From assembly GCA_028712075.1 (NCBI GenBank), contig JAQTQX010000005.1:1-64000 (forward strand): 64,000 nucleotides of DNA. The letters run 5' to 3'. This document shows positions 53,691 to 63,280 of the stretch, in pieces. The DNA is from Desulfuromonadaceae bacterium. GTDB lineage: Bacteria > Desulfobacterota > Desulfuromonadia > Geobacterales > Pseudopelobacteraceae. Within the stretch, counting starts at the first letter, position 1; every line of letters begins with the position of its first letter. A program made the translations under genes and the position numbers. Under the pieces are notes generated by a model. That model worked only from the letters and a program-made list of their open reading frames with translations. It did not search any database and was not told where the DNA came from.

Positions 53691-55580
53691 CTAACCCTTC
53701 ACACTCTCCAATTCATCCCACCGCAGAAAAGCGGACTCCAACAGCTGCTCAAGCTCTGACAGACGGACATTAATGCCGGCAACGGCTCCTCCGGCACTCT
53801 TGTAAAATACCGGATCGGCAAGACGAGCATGCAGTTCCTCCTGTTCCTTCTCCAAAGCGGCAATCTTTTCCGGCAACGCTTCCAGTTCACGTTCCTCCTT
53901 GAAGGAAAGTCTTCGGGGGCGCTCTTTCTGTGGTTTTGCCTTCTCAGGTATTTCCTTTACGTTAGCAGGAGCAGTTGTGCTTTCAGCTACCGATTGACTC
54001 AACCAGTCATCATATCCCCCGACAAACTCACGTACGCCTCCATCACCAGTCAGTACCAGCGTACCGGACACCACATTATTGAGAAACTCCCGGTCATGGC
54101 TGACCAGCAGCAGCGTACCAGGGTACTCACACAGCAAATCCTCCAGCAGATCCAGCGTCTCGGCATCAAGATCATTGGTCGGTTCATCCATAACCATGAT
54201 ATTTGATGGTTTGGTAAAGAGCCTGGCCAGCAGCAGACGGTTACGTTCGCCGCCGGACAGGATGCGGACCGGTGAGCGGGCCCGCTCCGGTGAGAAGAGA
54301 AAATCCTGCAGATAGCCAATAATATGACGCGAGCGGCCGTTGATAATAAGCGTATCATTACCTTCACCCACATTTTCCTGAACGCTTTTATCCAGATCAA
54401 GTTGCTCACGCAGCTGGTCAAAATAGAGCACCTCACGACGTGTTCCGAGCTTGATTTCCCCCTGCTGAGGTTCGAGCTCCCCCAGCAACAGCCGGAGCAG
54501 GGTCGTCTTCCCTGAGCCGTTCGGACCAATGATTCCGACACGATCACCGCGCATGATCGTGGTGGAGAACTGCGAGACAATGGGAGTGCCGTTATAGGCG
54601 AAGGTGACGCCATGCGCCTCGGCAACCAGCGCGCCGGAACGATCAGCAGTTTGCAGCTGGATTTTGGCAATCCCTTGCCGTTCACGGCGCTGTCGCGACT
54701 CCTCGCGCAGCTTCTTCAATGCCCTGACCCGCCCTTCATTGCGGGTTCTGCGCGCCTTTATCCCCTGTCTCACCCATGCTTCCTCCTGCGCCAATTTTTT
54801 GTCAAACAGCGCCTGACGGGTAATCTCCGCCTCCAGTAACGCCTCTCGCCGCTCGACGAATTCGTCGTATCCGCACGAGAATGCATATATCCGTCCCCGA
54901 TCGAGTTCGGCCACCCGGTTGGCCACGCGTCGCGCAAATGCGCGGTCGTGTGTGACAAACAGCACTGTTTTGACGTTCCGGGCAAGAAACTCCTCCAGCC
55001 AGAGAATCGTATCAATATCAAGATGGTTGGTCGGTTCGTCGAGAATCAGGATATCGGGGGACGACACCAGAGCACGGGCCAGCAAGGCACGCCGCTTGGT
55101 ACCGCCCGACAGTGACGTGAATTCTGCGTCAGCGTCAAGCTCCAGACGGTTCAGTACCCGCTCAACCTCCTGATGCAGGCTCCAGCCATCAGTATCTTCA
55201 AGCTCTTTCTGCAGATCTGCAAGACGGGCCAGCAGGTTATCAGCGGCCTCATGCGCCAGTTTGTTGCTGATATGGTGGTATTCTGCCAACAGCGCAGCAA
55301 CTGAGCCCATGCCGGAGGCGACCACGTCAAATACTGATCCGGTAATTTCCTGCGGGACCTCCTGAGTAAGCTGAGCCACTTTGAGGCCTTGCTGCCGCTG
55401 GACATCTCCCTCCTCCGGAGCGAGTTCACCGCCTATCAGCCGCAACAGTGTCGATTTGCCGCTGCCGTTGCGCCCCATCAGACAGAGCCGGTCGCCCGGT
55501 TCAATCTGCAGGGAAATGCCGTCAAAAACCGGGGGACCACCGAAAGCAAGGGTTATGTTACGCAGTGAAATGAGTGCCAC
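53691..55580 (-). CDS. uup: ABC-F family ATPase (Uup-like)
   Basis: A 629-residue duplicated ATPase without membrane segments. NBD1 has Walker A GRNGSGKST (36-44), signature LSGGTKRR and Walker B ILILDEPTNHLD; NBD2 has GPNGSGKTT, LSGGERNR and MVMDEPTNDLD. A charged linker separates them, and a C-terminal coiled coil (LEALPEKIAALEKEQEELHARL) matches the DNA-binding tail of Uup. ABC-F proteins act on ribosomes or, for Uup, in replication-related processes. The start is GTG after AAGAGG. Confidence 0.9.
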   Translation of the reverse strand: MALISLRNITLAFGGPPVFDGISLQIEPGDRLCLMGRNGSGKSTLLRLIGGELAPEEGDVQRQQGLKVAQLTQEVPQEITGSVFDVVASGMGSVAALLAEYHHISNKLAHEAADNLLARLADLQKELEDTDGWSLHQEVERVLNRLELDADAEFTSLSGGTKRRALLARALVSSPDILILDEPTNHLDIDTILWLEEFLARNVKTVLFVTHDRAFARRVANRVAELDRGRIYAFSCGYDEFVERREALLEAEITRQALFDKKLAQEEAWVRQGIKARRTRNEGRVRALKKLREESRQRRERQGIAKIQLQTADRSGALVAEAHGVTFAYNGTPIVSQFSTTIMRGDRVGIIGPNGSGKTTLLRLLLGELEPQQGEIKLGTRREVLYFDQLREQLDLDKSVQENVGEGNDTLIINGRSRHIIGYLQDFLFSPERARSPVRILSGGERNRLLLARLFTKPSNIMVMDEPTNDLDAETLDLLEDLLCEYPGTLLLVSHDREFLNNVVSGTLVLTGDGGVREFVGGYDDWLSQSVAESTTAPANVKEIPEKAKPQKERPRRLSFKEERELEALPEKIAALEKEQEELHARLADPVFYKSAGGAVAGINVRLSELEQLLESAFLRWDELESVKG

Positions 55581-55604
55581 GAATGCCTCTTACGCCAGTT
55601 GTAT

Positions 55605-56141
55605 CTAAAGGGTGGATACGAACGGTATCTCCAGACGTTCAGCTGTCTCAAGATATACCTGTTGGGCAGCTGCGCTGAATTGGACAAGATGTATATTCTC
55701 CAGTTCAGAATACCGGCTAGCCGCCGCCCGAGCCGATGACAAAGCGATTTCCGCCGCTTCGCGCATCGGGTATCCGTAGACTCCGGCACTGATGGCGGGA
55801 AAGGCGATACTTTTGAGGCCACGCTCATCTGCCACCTCAAAACAGCGATGGTATGCAGACTCGAGGAGTTCCGACTCTCCCTGGCCACCGCCATGCCAGA
55901 CAGGGCCGACCGTATGGATGACATGTACCGCAGGAAGCCTGTAACCACCGGTTATTTTAGCATCACCGGTTTCACACCCGGCAAGACCGGCGCACTCCTG
56001 CAGCAATTCAGCCCCAGCCGCCCGATGAATGGCGCCATCCACCCCGCCACCACCCAGCAGGGTGTTATTGGCAGCGTTGACAATGGCGTCGACCGCCAGA
56101 GTGGTAATATCCGCCTGAATAATATGGATTATGGCCGACAT
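55605..56141 (-). CDS. Macro-domain ADP-ribose hydrolase (YmdB-like)
   Basis: A 178-residue single macro domain: [37 protein letters not shown] and the loop [13 protein letters not shown] are diagnostic of O-acetyl-ADP-ribose deacetylases and ADP-ribosyl-protein hydrolases. AAAGGAG precedes ATG 56141. Confidence 0.92.
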   Translation of the reverse strand: MSAIIHIIQADITTLAVDAIVNAANNTLLGGGGVDGAIHRAAGAELLQECAGLAGCETGDAKITGGYRLPAVHVIHTVGPVWHGGGQGESELLESAYHRCFEVADERGLKSIAFPAISAGVYGYPMREAAEIALSSARAAASRYSELENIHLVQFSAAAQQVYLETAERLEIPFVSTL

Positions 56142-56279
56142 GCTGCGTCTCCTTTGCAAAACAGCTATTGCCCTGTTTCTCTAGCAGGTTTCCGGCGTAT
56201 TACGCAACAAAAACAAAACGGCGCATCACCGCGTGAACGTGGTGATGCGCCGTCAATAGCTTCAAGCCATGCGAAAAAC

Positions 56280-57026
56280 CTATCCCTTTATCTGCCCCTG
56301 AATTCCGATCGTAACCACGCTGAGCGGAATCTGCTTGCCGCAAGCGGCAACCGCCTGCTGCGCTGCCATGGCGATACCTCCACAGCAAGGCACCTCCATT
56401 TTCAGAACAGTCACACTTTTGACATCCGATTTGCTCAGCAATTCGGTCAATTTCTGGGTGTAGAAATTATTGTCGTCAAGCTTCGGACACCCCATCACGA
56501 CCGCTTTCCCCTTGAGGAAATCCTCATGGTACCCGGCATGCGCGACCGGCACGCAGTCGGCGGTAATCAGCAGATCAGCACCCTGAAAGTAGGGGGCAGT
56601 GGTAGAAACGAGATGCAGTTGTACCGGCCACTGTGCCAGTTGGCTCTGACGGCTTCCGCTGGCCGCTGCTGGAGTTGGCTCCGGTCGCGCGAAGCTCATG
56701 GCGCGAGACCCGGGACAGCCGCCTCCGGCATGATGATGGGCTGCCGGAACGGGGGCGGCATGCTGGTGAACCGGCGACGGCTTGCCCTGGGCGGCCAGAT
56801 GTTTTGCCACGGCAGCTTCATCGAATTCATCCGCTTCGCGCTCCTCGATGTGGATGGCGTCACGGGGACACTCGCCGAGACAGGCGCCCAGACCATCGCA
56901 CAAGTTGTCGGCCGACAAGACGGCCTTGCCGTTCACCAGCTTAATGGCTCTTTCGGCACACGATGGCACGCACAATCCGCAGCCGTCACATTTGTCCTGA
57001 TCGATGGTTACAATTTTTCTCAACAT
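56280..57026 (-). CDS. Ferredoxin-type 2x[4Fe-4S] protein with a cysteine-containing C-terminal domain
   Basis: A 248-residue protein. The N-terminus holds a two-cluster ferredoxin (CDGCGLCVPSC and CDGLGACLGECP), a His/Pro/Ala-rich linker, then a domain with TADCVPVAHAGYH, VVMGCPKLDDNNFYTQKL and MEVPCCGG, a pattern of proteins often encoded near redox or cytochrome genes in Geobacter. Probably an electron-transfer or sensor protein; the partner is unknown. AAGGAG precedes ATG 57026. Confidence 0.8.
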   Translation of the reverse strand: MLRKIVTIDQDKCDGCGLCVPSCAERAIKLVNGKAVLSADNLCDGLGACLGECPRDAIHIEEREADEFDEAAVAKHLAAQGKPSPVHQHAAPVPAAHHHAGGGCPGSRAMSFARPEPTPAAASGSRQSQLAQWPVQLHLVSTTAPYFQGADLLITADCVPVAHAGYHEDFLKGKAVVMGCPKLDDNNFYTQKLTELLSKSDVKSVTVLKMEVPCCGGIAMAAQQAVAACGKQIPLSVVTIGIQGQIKG

Positions 57027-57057
57027 GGGTAATTCTCCTTGGCTTGGTTTGATAGGG

Positions 57058-57402
57058 TTAGAAAAAGTAGTGCCAGATATAGTCAAGCCTGCCGCGCAAC
57101 ATCAACGTGCGCCCGGAGTAGGCCATGATTTCCTTGACCTTCGCCAGTTGCGGTGTCGCATAGCAGTGGGTGCGGCAATGTTTGCAGGTCGGCTTCTCGG
57201 CTTCCAGCGGACATTTCAGCCGTCTGGTTATGGCATACTGCAAAAACGCGGCGCAGCCGGGACAAAGCGTGCGTGTGCCCAGATTCTCCGGCAGATCAAA
57301 GAAAGCGTGTTCCACCTCACGATGCTTCCCAACGCAGTACACTTCGACAAACTTGCCAAGCAGTTTGATATCTTTTTTCTGATGTCGTGTCATCGTTTCC
57401 AT
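57058..57402 (-). CDS. Nitrous-oxide-stimulated promoter (YgbA_NO-like) protein
   Basis: A 114-residue cysteine-rich protein: CVGKHREVEHAFF, CPGCAAFLQYAITRRLKCPLEAEKPTCKHCRTHCY, then YSGRTLMLRGRLDYIWHYF. This matches the YgbA_NO family, small metal-site proteins linked to nitrosative stress. The start is uncertain: ATG 57402 is used, and an in-frame ATG at 57435 lies upstream of the GGAGGAGG stretch. Confidence 0.75.
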   Translation of the reverse strand: METMTRHQKKDIKLLGKFVEVYCVGKHREVEHAFFDLPENLGTRTLCPGCAAFLQYAITRRLKCPLEAEKPTCKHCRTHCYATPQLAKVKEIMAYSGRTLMLRGRLDYIWHYFF

Positions 57403-57530
57403 GTCGTCATAATACCCATATCCTCCTCCCATCATACATGACGCAGGTCAAAAATTTCAGCTTTTCCTTTCACCGCAAAGCAGGGTATTATGACGTTCCT
57501 GTCCACATCAATAAGAACCGTGAGGTGCCC

Positions 57531-58040
57531 ATGATCGCAAACGCCGTCTCGTTCGTCGCAAAATCAGGAACCGGAAAAACCACCTTGCTGGAAAAAGTCA
57601 TCGCGGAGCTTAAAGGCCGCGGTTACCGTATCGGCGTCGTCAAGCACGACGCCCACCGCTTCGACATCGACCACCCCGGCAAGGACAGCCACCGCCTCAC
57701 CGCAGCGGGAGCCGACACCATGCTGATCTCTTCGCCGGAGAAACTGGCTGTCGTCAAGCAGCATGCCGCCCCCCCTTCCATTGAAGAGTTGATCGCCACC
57801 TATTTCAGTGATGTGGATTTGATTTTAACGGAGGGCTTCAAAAAAAGCGGGCTCCCCAAGATAGAGGTGCATCGCAAAGAGCGGAGCGCAACGCTGATCT
57901 GCCGTGGTGAGCAAAACGATCCAAGCCTGATCGCAGTGGCGTCAGATGAACCGCTGGAGCTTGATGTACCGGTGCTGGATTTGAACAACCCTGGCCAGGT
58001 GGCTGATTTTGTGGAAGCGCGGATTATTCGGAAGAAGTGA
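57531..58040 (+). CDS. mobB: Molybdopterin-guanine dinucleotide biosynthesis adaptor MobB
   Basis: A 169-residue P-loop GTPase-like protein: SFVAKSGTGKTTLLEKVIAEL, VVKHDAHRFDIDHPGKDSHRL, and DLILTEGFKKSGLPKIEVHR. MobB assists attachment of GMP to molybdopterin for bis-MGD enzymes such as formate dehydrogenase. It converges with selB, which serves the same class of enzymes. GTGAGGTG precedes ATG 57531. Confidence 0.92.
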   Translation: MIANAVSFVAKSGTGKTTLLEKVIAELKGRGYRIGVVKHDAHRFDIDHPGKDSHRLTAAGADTMLISSPEKLAVVKQHAAPPSIEELIATYFSDVDLILTEGFKKSGLPKIEVHRKERSATLICRGEQNDPSLIAVASDEPLELDVPVLDLNNPGQVADFVEARIIRKK

Positions 58041-58055
58041 TATAGACTCATAACG

Positions 58056-58157
58056 CCCCCTGTCCCCCTCTTAGTTTAAGAGGGGGAACGCAATGAGCAA
58101 ATCACTGGTAGTTGTTCGAAGCGTCCCTCCCCTTAGGTAAGAGGAGGACAGGTGGGG
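58056..58157. repeat. Intergenic palindromic repeat / terminator between mobB and selB
   Basis: A hairpin CCCCCTCTTA (58064-58073) / TAAGAGGGGG (58077-58086) is nested in a longer inverted repeat whose arms are CCCCCTGTCC... (58056-58073) and ...GGACAGGTGGGG (58138-58157), with a few mismatches. It resembles the dispersed CCCCTCTTA-type intergenic repeats common in this group and probably terminates both convergent genes. Confidence 0.6.
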
Positions 58158-58164
58158 TTACATC

Positions 58165-60078
58165 TCACTTCCTTCGCAAAAAGCGCTTATCCCCCGCCCG
58201 TACCGTTATTCTAAGTGAATCGAAATATTCCAGAACCGGGATCATGAATTTCCGGGAGAGCCCCGTTATCTCCCTGAATTCCGCCGGGGTTATCTCCCCC
58301 TTTTCACGGAGATACGCGACCATGGTTTCCGATATCGCCTGCAACGGGGCGGGGGCGTAGAACAGGTCATTCTTCACCTTGACGGCGCGCCCCTGGCGGA
58401 CCAGCAGACTCAGGTGCTCGATAGCGATTTTCTCCGGAAGCGCAAGCTGTTCGCACAACTCCTTCACCGTCGGCGGCTCGGCTCCGCCGCCGGCCAGTAT
58501 ATCCTCCAGTTTCTGCTGAACATCAACATTGCTCTCAACTGCCCCCCCTGCCCTGTCCGGCAGCCTGACCTGATCCCGATCCGCCACTACCCTCTTTTCA
58601 TTTTCAAGGTATTGCAGGCATTGGCCGAAGAAACGCCCGTCGCTCCGGGCCGGAATCCTGGTTTTCAGTTCCTCACGGCTGATCCCCTCCTTGATGGGGT
58701 TGATGGCCAGATAGGTTTTAATTCTGTTACGCAGGATTTCACAGAGGTTGTGAAAGCTGTCGCGCCCCAGGAATATACGCGGGTCGCGCACCATCTGGAT
58801 AATCCGCCCCGAAGAGAGCGGCAGGGAAAGCGCCGCATCCAGCCGTTTTGCCGACAATCCGCTGCGCAGGATAAGGTTCTGGAAGGAAATCCCGGAGAGC
58901 AGCGACGACGCCACCAGACGCTCAACCATTTCCGGCTCATCGCCCAGAGCCATCGCCTCCAGCAGGGCGAGCGCTTCTGCCGAGCGGCGGCGCCTGCGGG
59001 GCGGGGACGGATCCAGAATAGTGCCGCCGCCGACCGTCTGCGAGGGGGAATAGCTGCGCAGCACGAAGGGGTCTCCGTTCAAGAGCAGCACCGGGGTGGC
59101 GAGGCGCAACTGGGCAAAGGCGCTCTCCCCCGGTTCCAGTGTCATCCGGTCCAGCAGGATAACCTGCGCCGATACTTCATAGGTCGCCGAATGGAGACGG
59201 AGGGTTGAACGGTGCTTGAGCGGTCGCGGCGCTGATTTCAGGCAGTTGATCTCCACATCGACCGCCCGGGTTGCCCGGTACAGCCCACGAGGAGCCACCA
59301 CATCGCCCCGCTGCGTCTGATTGTTGTCAACCCCTTGCAGGTTGAGGGCGAGGCGCTGTCCGGCGTAGCCGACTTCAGCCTTACCGCCATGAACCTGGAT
59401 ACCACGGATTTTCGTGCAGATTCCGGACGGAAACAGTTCGACTTCATCGCCGACCCTGACCTGGCCGGACAGCAGGGTGCCGGTGACCACCGTACCGAAT
59501 CCGGCCACCGTGAACGCCCGGTCAACCGGCAGACGAAAGGCACCGTCACTTCGTTTCTGATCGACCCGCCCCGCCAGCGTGCGCAGTTCTTCCTTGAGCA
59601 GATCGATCCCGATGCCACTGCGGGCCGACACCGGAACGATCGTCGCCCCCTCCAGAAAGCTCCCGGCCACAAAGTCGCGCACCTCCTCGGTCACCAGCCC
59701 AAGCCACTCCGGGTCAACCAGATCGCTTTTCGTCAGGACAACGAGCCCCTGCTTCACCCCCAGCAAGCGGCAGATATCAAGGTGTTCGCGGGTCTGCGGC
59801 ATCACCCCTTCATCAGCCGCAATCACCAGCATGACCATGTCCATGCCGCCGACCCCGGCCACCATGGCGCGGACAAAGCGTTCATGCCCCGGCACATCGA
59901 CGATACCGAGCTGAATATCCCCGGCCAGCAGCATGCTGGCAAAACCGAGTTCAATCGTAATACCACGGGATTTCTCTTCCGGGAGCCGATCCGTATCCAC
60001 TCCGGTCAGTGCTTTGACCAGCAAGGTCTTGCCATGGTCAATGTGACCGGCGGTGCCGAGGATAAGGTTCTTGCTCAT
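58165..60078 (-). CDS. selB: Selenocysteine-specific elongation factor SelB
   Basis: Delivers selenocysteyl-tRNA-Sec to the ribosome at UGA codons with a SECIS element. GTPase motifs G1 GHIDHGKT (11-18), G3 DVPGH (61-65) and G4 TKSD (116-119) are followed by EF-Tu-like domains II and III and a C-terminal set of winged helices (from about residue 380; e.g. [57 protein letters not shown]) that bind SECIS RNA. ATG 60078 overlaps the selA stop by 4 bases. 637 residues, usual length. Confidence 0.95.
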   Translation of the reverse strand: MSKNLILGTAGHIDHGKTLLVKALTGVDTDRLPEEKSRGITIELGFASMLLAGDIQLGIVDVPGHERFVRAMVAGVGGMDMVMLVIAADEGVMPQTREHLDICRLLGVKQGLVVLTKSDLVDPEWLGLVTEEVRDFVAGSFLEGATIVPVSARSGIGIDLLKEELRTLAGRVDQKRSDGAFRLPVDRAFTVAGFGTVVTGTLLSGQVRVGDEVELFPSGICTKIRGIQVHGGKAEVGYAGQRLALNLQGVDNNQTQRGDVVAPRGLYRATRAVDVEINCLKSAPRPLKHRSTLRLHSATYEVSAQVILLDRMTLEPGESAFAQLRLATPVLLLNGDPFVLRSYSPSQTVGGGTILDPSPPRRRRRSAEALALLEAMALGDEPEMVERLVASSLLSGISFQNLILRSGLSAKRLDAALSLPLSSGRIIQMVRDPRIFLGRDSFHNLCEILRNRIKTYLAINPIKEGISREELKTRIPARSDGRFFGQCLQYLENEKRVVADRDQVRLPDRAGGAVESNVDVQQKLEDILAGGGAEPPTVKELCEQLALPEKIAIEHLSLLVRQGRAVKVKNDLFYAPAPLQAISETMVAYLREKGEITPAEFREITGLSRKFMIPVLEYFDSLRITVRAGDKRFLRRK

Positions 60079-61457
60079 GACAACACGTCCATGGCAGCGA
60101 CAAGCGCCGGAAAGTCGGCATCCTGCAGGGTGCGGAGATCGAGCAGGTACTGCCCTTTGTTGATTCTCCCGAGCACCGGAGTTTTGCACTCCCTGAAAGC
60201 CGCATCGATTTTCTGGGGAGACCAGCCTGCGGCCTCGATTGCCATAAGATACGTCGGCAGATCCAGCAACGGCAGGGAGCCGCCGCCGACCTGGGAATTT
60301 CCGGCTATAACGGTAAGGTTGACCGAAGCAGGTATCTTCGGGCGAAGCCGACGAACCCATGATGACGCCTTTGCCTTCAGCGCCGCCGGTTGCAGCGTCA
60401 GCATGCGCAGGGTCGGGATTTCCGCCACAGCCTCCCGTTCGTCCCGATACAGCCTTAAGGTCGCTTCAAGCGCGGCAAGAGTCAGTTTATCGATCCTCAG
60501 AGCCCGCAGCAGCTGATTCTTTCTTAGCCTGGCAATAATATCCTTTGTACCGAGGATGATGCCCGCCTGCGGCCCGCCGAGCATCTTGTCGCCGCTGCAC
60601 GTGATGATATCAACGCCCGCCTTGACATACTCCTGCACCGGAGTTTCGCCGGTTATGCCGTATGTGGCGAGGTCGAGCAGCGAGCCGCTGCCGATATCGG
60701 CCATGACCGGAAGCCCCGCCTCCCTGCCGCAGCGGACGAGCTGTTCAACCGGCACTTCAGCCGTAAAGCCGACCACCGAAAAGTTGCTGGTATGAACCTT
60801 GAGCAGCAGGGCCGTTTCCGGGGAAATAGCCGCCTGATAATCCTTCAGATGGGTGCAGTTGGTGGTGCCGACCTCCTTCAGAATCCCGCCGCTCAGCCTC
60901 ATGACGTCCGGTATCCGGAACGAGCCGCCGATCTCCACCAGCTCGCCGCGCGACACCACGACCTCTTTGCCCGCCGCAATACCGGAAAGGGCCAGCAGGA
61001 CGGCAGCCGCATTATTGTTAACGACCAGCGCCGCTTCCGCACCGGTCAGTTCGCAGAGGAGCGCTTCAACATGCACATAGCGCTCGCCACGCTCACCGGT
61101 CGCCATATCCATTTCCAGGTTCGAGTAGCGCCGGGCAACCTCCACCATCTGGCGGCAGGCGGACTCAGCAAGGAGCGAGCGGCCAAGGTTGGTGTGAATC
61201 ACGACGCCGGTTCCGTTCACCACCGGATGAAGGCTGGGAGCAACGATCTTTTCCAGTTCACCAGCGATCAACCCGCACAGCCGCTCCTCGTCAAGCGCCG
61301 CCGCCAGTTTGCCGCCTTGTGAATCACCCCTGAGTGTTGCCAGAACGGTACGCACTGCCGCCAGCACCGTCGGTCTCGGATGTGTTTCAAGAAGTGACAT
61401 GATGGCGGGGAGAGATAACACTTTATCGACTTTGGGAATGCTGGTGATTTTTTTCAT
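60075..61457 (-). CDS. selA: L-seryl-tRNA(Sec) selenium transferase
   Basis: PLP enzyme converting seryl-tRNA-Sec to selenocysteyl-tRNA-Sec. Family marks are PVVNGTGVVIHTNLGRSLL, YSNLEMDMATGERGERY, the PLP lysine K291 in CSGDKMLGGPQAG, and the C-terminal GGGSLPLLDLPTYL. The start at 61457 gives 460 residues; an upstream ATG at 61502 is less likely. With selB it forms a translationally coupled pair. selD and selC (tRNA-Sec) are not in the window. Confidence 0.95.
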   Translation of the reverse strand: MKKITSIPKVDKVLSLPAIMSLLETHPRPTVLAAVRTVLATLRGDSQGGKLAAALDEERLCGLIAGELEKIVAPSLHPVVNGTGVVIHTNLGRSLLAESACRQMVEVARRYSNLEMDMATGERGERYVHVEALLCELTGAEAALVVNNNAAAVLLALSGIAAGKEVVVSRGELVEIGGSFRIPDVMRLSGGILKEVGTTNCTHLKDYQAAISPETALLLKVHTSNFSVVGFTAEVPVEQLVRCGREAGLPVMADIGSGSLLDLATYGITGETPVQEYVKAGVDIITCSGDKMLGGPQAGIILGTKDIIARLRKNQLLRALRIDKLTLAALEATLRLYRDEREAVAEIPTLRMLTLQPAALKAKASSWVRRLRPKIPASVNLTVIAGNSQVGGGSLPLLDLPTYLMAIEAAGWSPQKIDAAFRECKTPVLGRINKGQYLLDLRTLQDADFPALVAAMDVLS

Positions 61458-61681
61458 GGATAACCCCGGGAGTTCCGCGATAGGCAAACACTGTTTTCGC
61501 ACGAATATATATCAGTTCGACGAGGGCATGGCAAGGGACGGCACACGGTTTAATAATTGACGGTTGAAATTTGCGCTGAGGTTTTCGTAGCGCCGTAGTA
61601 TTGGCGCGTGAGACCGGTGTTGTTTCTGATGTGATTCGTTGACAGGTGGGCGGTGGCGGGGTAATGTGAGGCGGTTTTATG

Positions 61682-61710
61682 CGATTGTCTCGACACTGTC
61701 GAGACAATCG
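61682..61710. promoter_or_regulatory. Perfect 13-bp inverted repeat upstream of the AlbA_2 gene
   Basis: CGATTGTCTCGAC (61682-61694) and GTCGAGACAATCG (61698-61710) around a 3-nt centre, 47 bp before the next ATG and with no T-run after it. More consistent with an operator than a terminator. The rest of the roughly 300-bp gap between selA and this gene shows nothing else. Confidence 0.6.
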
Positions 61711-61756
61711 AGCGGATCATATTTTCGCCACATGTAAGTAAGTCAGGAAAATTCGA

Positions 61757-63121
61757 ATGAAATTCCAGGAATCCGAATCCCTTGAACTGAAGAAATCCAC
61801 TTCCGAATTGAAGGAGGCGGTGATCGCGATTGTGGCGATGTTGAACAAGCACCAGCGCGGTGAAGTCCTGTTCGGAGTCAAAAACGACGGCGCTGTTGTC
61901 GGCCAGCAGGTTTCCGATAAAACCATCCGCGACATTTCCAAGGCTATTGCCGACCACATCGAGCCCAAAATCTACCCGGTTATCGAGCACGTTGCGTTTG
62001 ATTTCAAACAGTGCGTCAAGGTACAGGTCGAAGGTAAGGAGCATCCTTACTACGCCTATGGCCGGGCATATATCCGGGTTGCCGATGAAGACCGGCAGTT
62101 AAGTGCCCGAGAACTGGAAAAGCTGATTCTGGAGAAAAACCGTGACCGGCTCCGCTGGGATACGGAGGTGTGCGCCAAGGCTACCGTTGACGATATCGGG
62201 CCGGGCAAACTGAAATCCTTTCTGAAACTCAGTGGCCTCAAGTTCGACACCATCCCCAACACCCTCGAAAAACTGAATCTGGTTAGAGGCGGCAAACTGC
62301 TTAACGCCGCCGTGCTCTGCTTCGCCCGTAAACCGGAGAAGTTCTTTCCTAACGCCCGGCTACGCTGTGCCGTGTTCGGGACGCTGGACACCACATTTAC
62401 CATCAGCATGCAGGACTTCTACGGCGATGTCTTTTATCTGATCAAAAAAGCCGAGGAATACATTCTGGAGCATATCAACATCGGTATGAGGCTGGACGGA
62501 CTGCTGCGAGTGGACGTGCCCGAGATTGACCCGGAGGCGTTTCGTGAGGCGATCATCAACGCTTTTTGCCATCGGGATTACCGGGAATATGATTCGGTCA
62601 ACATCGCCATCTTCAAGGATCGGGTTGAAATCCGCAGTCCCGGCCTGCTCTATGGCGGGCTGACCATTGCATCTATCAGAAAGAAGATGGTATCTGCCCG
62701 GCGCAATGAGTTGCTGGCAGAGTTGTTCCAGCGCAGCCATCGCATCGAGAAATGGGGGCGTGGCATCAAGATGATTCTGGAGCGGGAACCGGCGACGGAG
62801 TTTGAGGAAATCGGCACAGTTCAATTTATTGCCACGTTTAAGCGGAAGAATGTTGAGACGCCTTCTGAAGGCTTTCTGGGAACTACTACCCAGAAAAGCA
62901 CCCAGAAAACTTCGGAGAAAACTTCGGAGAAAACTTCGGAGAAAACTTCGGAGAAAATACTTGCCGCTATCAAGGCAGACACGACCCTGAGCGCCAGGCA
63001 GATAGCAGAAATGCTGGGTCTGAGTCCACGGGCGATTGAATTCCAATTATCACAACTGAGAAAAAAAGGTATTCTAAAGCGCATCGGGCCGGATAAGGGC
63101 GGGTATTGGGAGATTGTTTGA
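61757..63121 (+). CDS. AlbA_2 (Schlafen-like) domain ATP-binding regulator
   Basis: A 454-residue protein. The N-terminal AlbA_2 domain reads ESESLELKKSTSELKEAVIAIVAMLN and GEVLFGVKNDG; a second, HATPase_c_4-type region includes REAIINAFCHRDY and HRIEKWGRGIKMIL. The C-terminus has a TQK/TSEK repeat tract and a winged helix (SARQIAEMLGLSPRAIEFQLSQLRKKG). Such proteins are thought to be transcription regulators or, in some cases, part of defence islands. A perfect palindrome upstream may be its operator. Confidence 0.82.
   Translation: MKFQESESLELKKSTSELKEAVIAIVAMLNKHQRGEVLFGVKNDGAVVGQQVSDKTIRDISKAIADHIEPKIYPVIEHVAFDFKQCVKVQVEGKEHPYYAYGRAYIRVADEDRQLSARELEKLILEKNRDRLRWDTEVCAKATVDDIGPGKLKSFLKLSGLKFDTIPNTLEKLNLVRGGKLLNAAVLCFARKPEKFFPNARLRCAVFGTLDTTFTISMQDFYGDVFYLIKKAEEYILEHINIGMRLDGLLRVDVPEIDPEAFREAIINAFCHRDYREYDSVNIAIFKDRVEIRSPGLLYGGLTIASIRKKMVSARRNELLAELFQRSHRIEKWGRGIKMILEREPATEFEEIGTVQFIATFKRKNVETPSEGFLGTTTQKSTQKTSEKTSEKTSEKTSEKILAAIKADTTLSARQIAEMLGLSPRAIEFQLSQLRKKGILKRIGPDKGGYWEIV
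62909..62956 (+). repeat. In-frame 12-nt tandem repeat (TSEK)4
   Basis: Four exact copies of ACTTCGGAGAAA encode TSEK repeats in the linker before the C-terminal winged helix. The 12-nt unit keeps the frame whatever the copy number. Confidence 0.9.
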
Positions 63122-63280
63122 GGTAGGCTACTAATTCCTTGAAGCAATAATTTATTATCGAGGTGAACCAGATGGGAAAGTTAACTTAGCAAAAATCTGA
63201 ATCGGCATCTTGGAAGTTTGTCCGTAACTTCTCCCTCACTTGGGCCTGTCAATCTGATTGTGTAAATGGTTTTCCAAGGG

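Noticed and set aside
55848-57032. Plus-strand 394-codon frame over the macro-domain and ferredoxin genes
   Set aside because: It spans two genes with clear domains on the other strand, and its own translation has no recognisable features.
60079-60360. Longer N-terminus for SelB
   Set aside because: The extra 94 codons overlap selA and precede the conserved GTPase start; ATG 60078 is the standard start.
59335-60516. Plus-strand 393-codon frame opposite selB/selA
   Set aside because: It is a shadow of high-GC coding sequence; selA and selB motifs are unambiguous.
58041-61756. Search for tRNA-Sec (selC) near selA/selB
   Set aside because: No long extra-arm tRNA with TCA anticodon was found in the gaps around these genes.
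62909-62956. CRISPR-like short repeats
   Set aside because: Perfect contiguous 12-nt units without spacers, in frame inside a gene.
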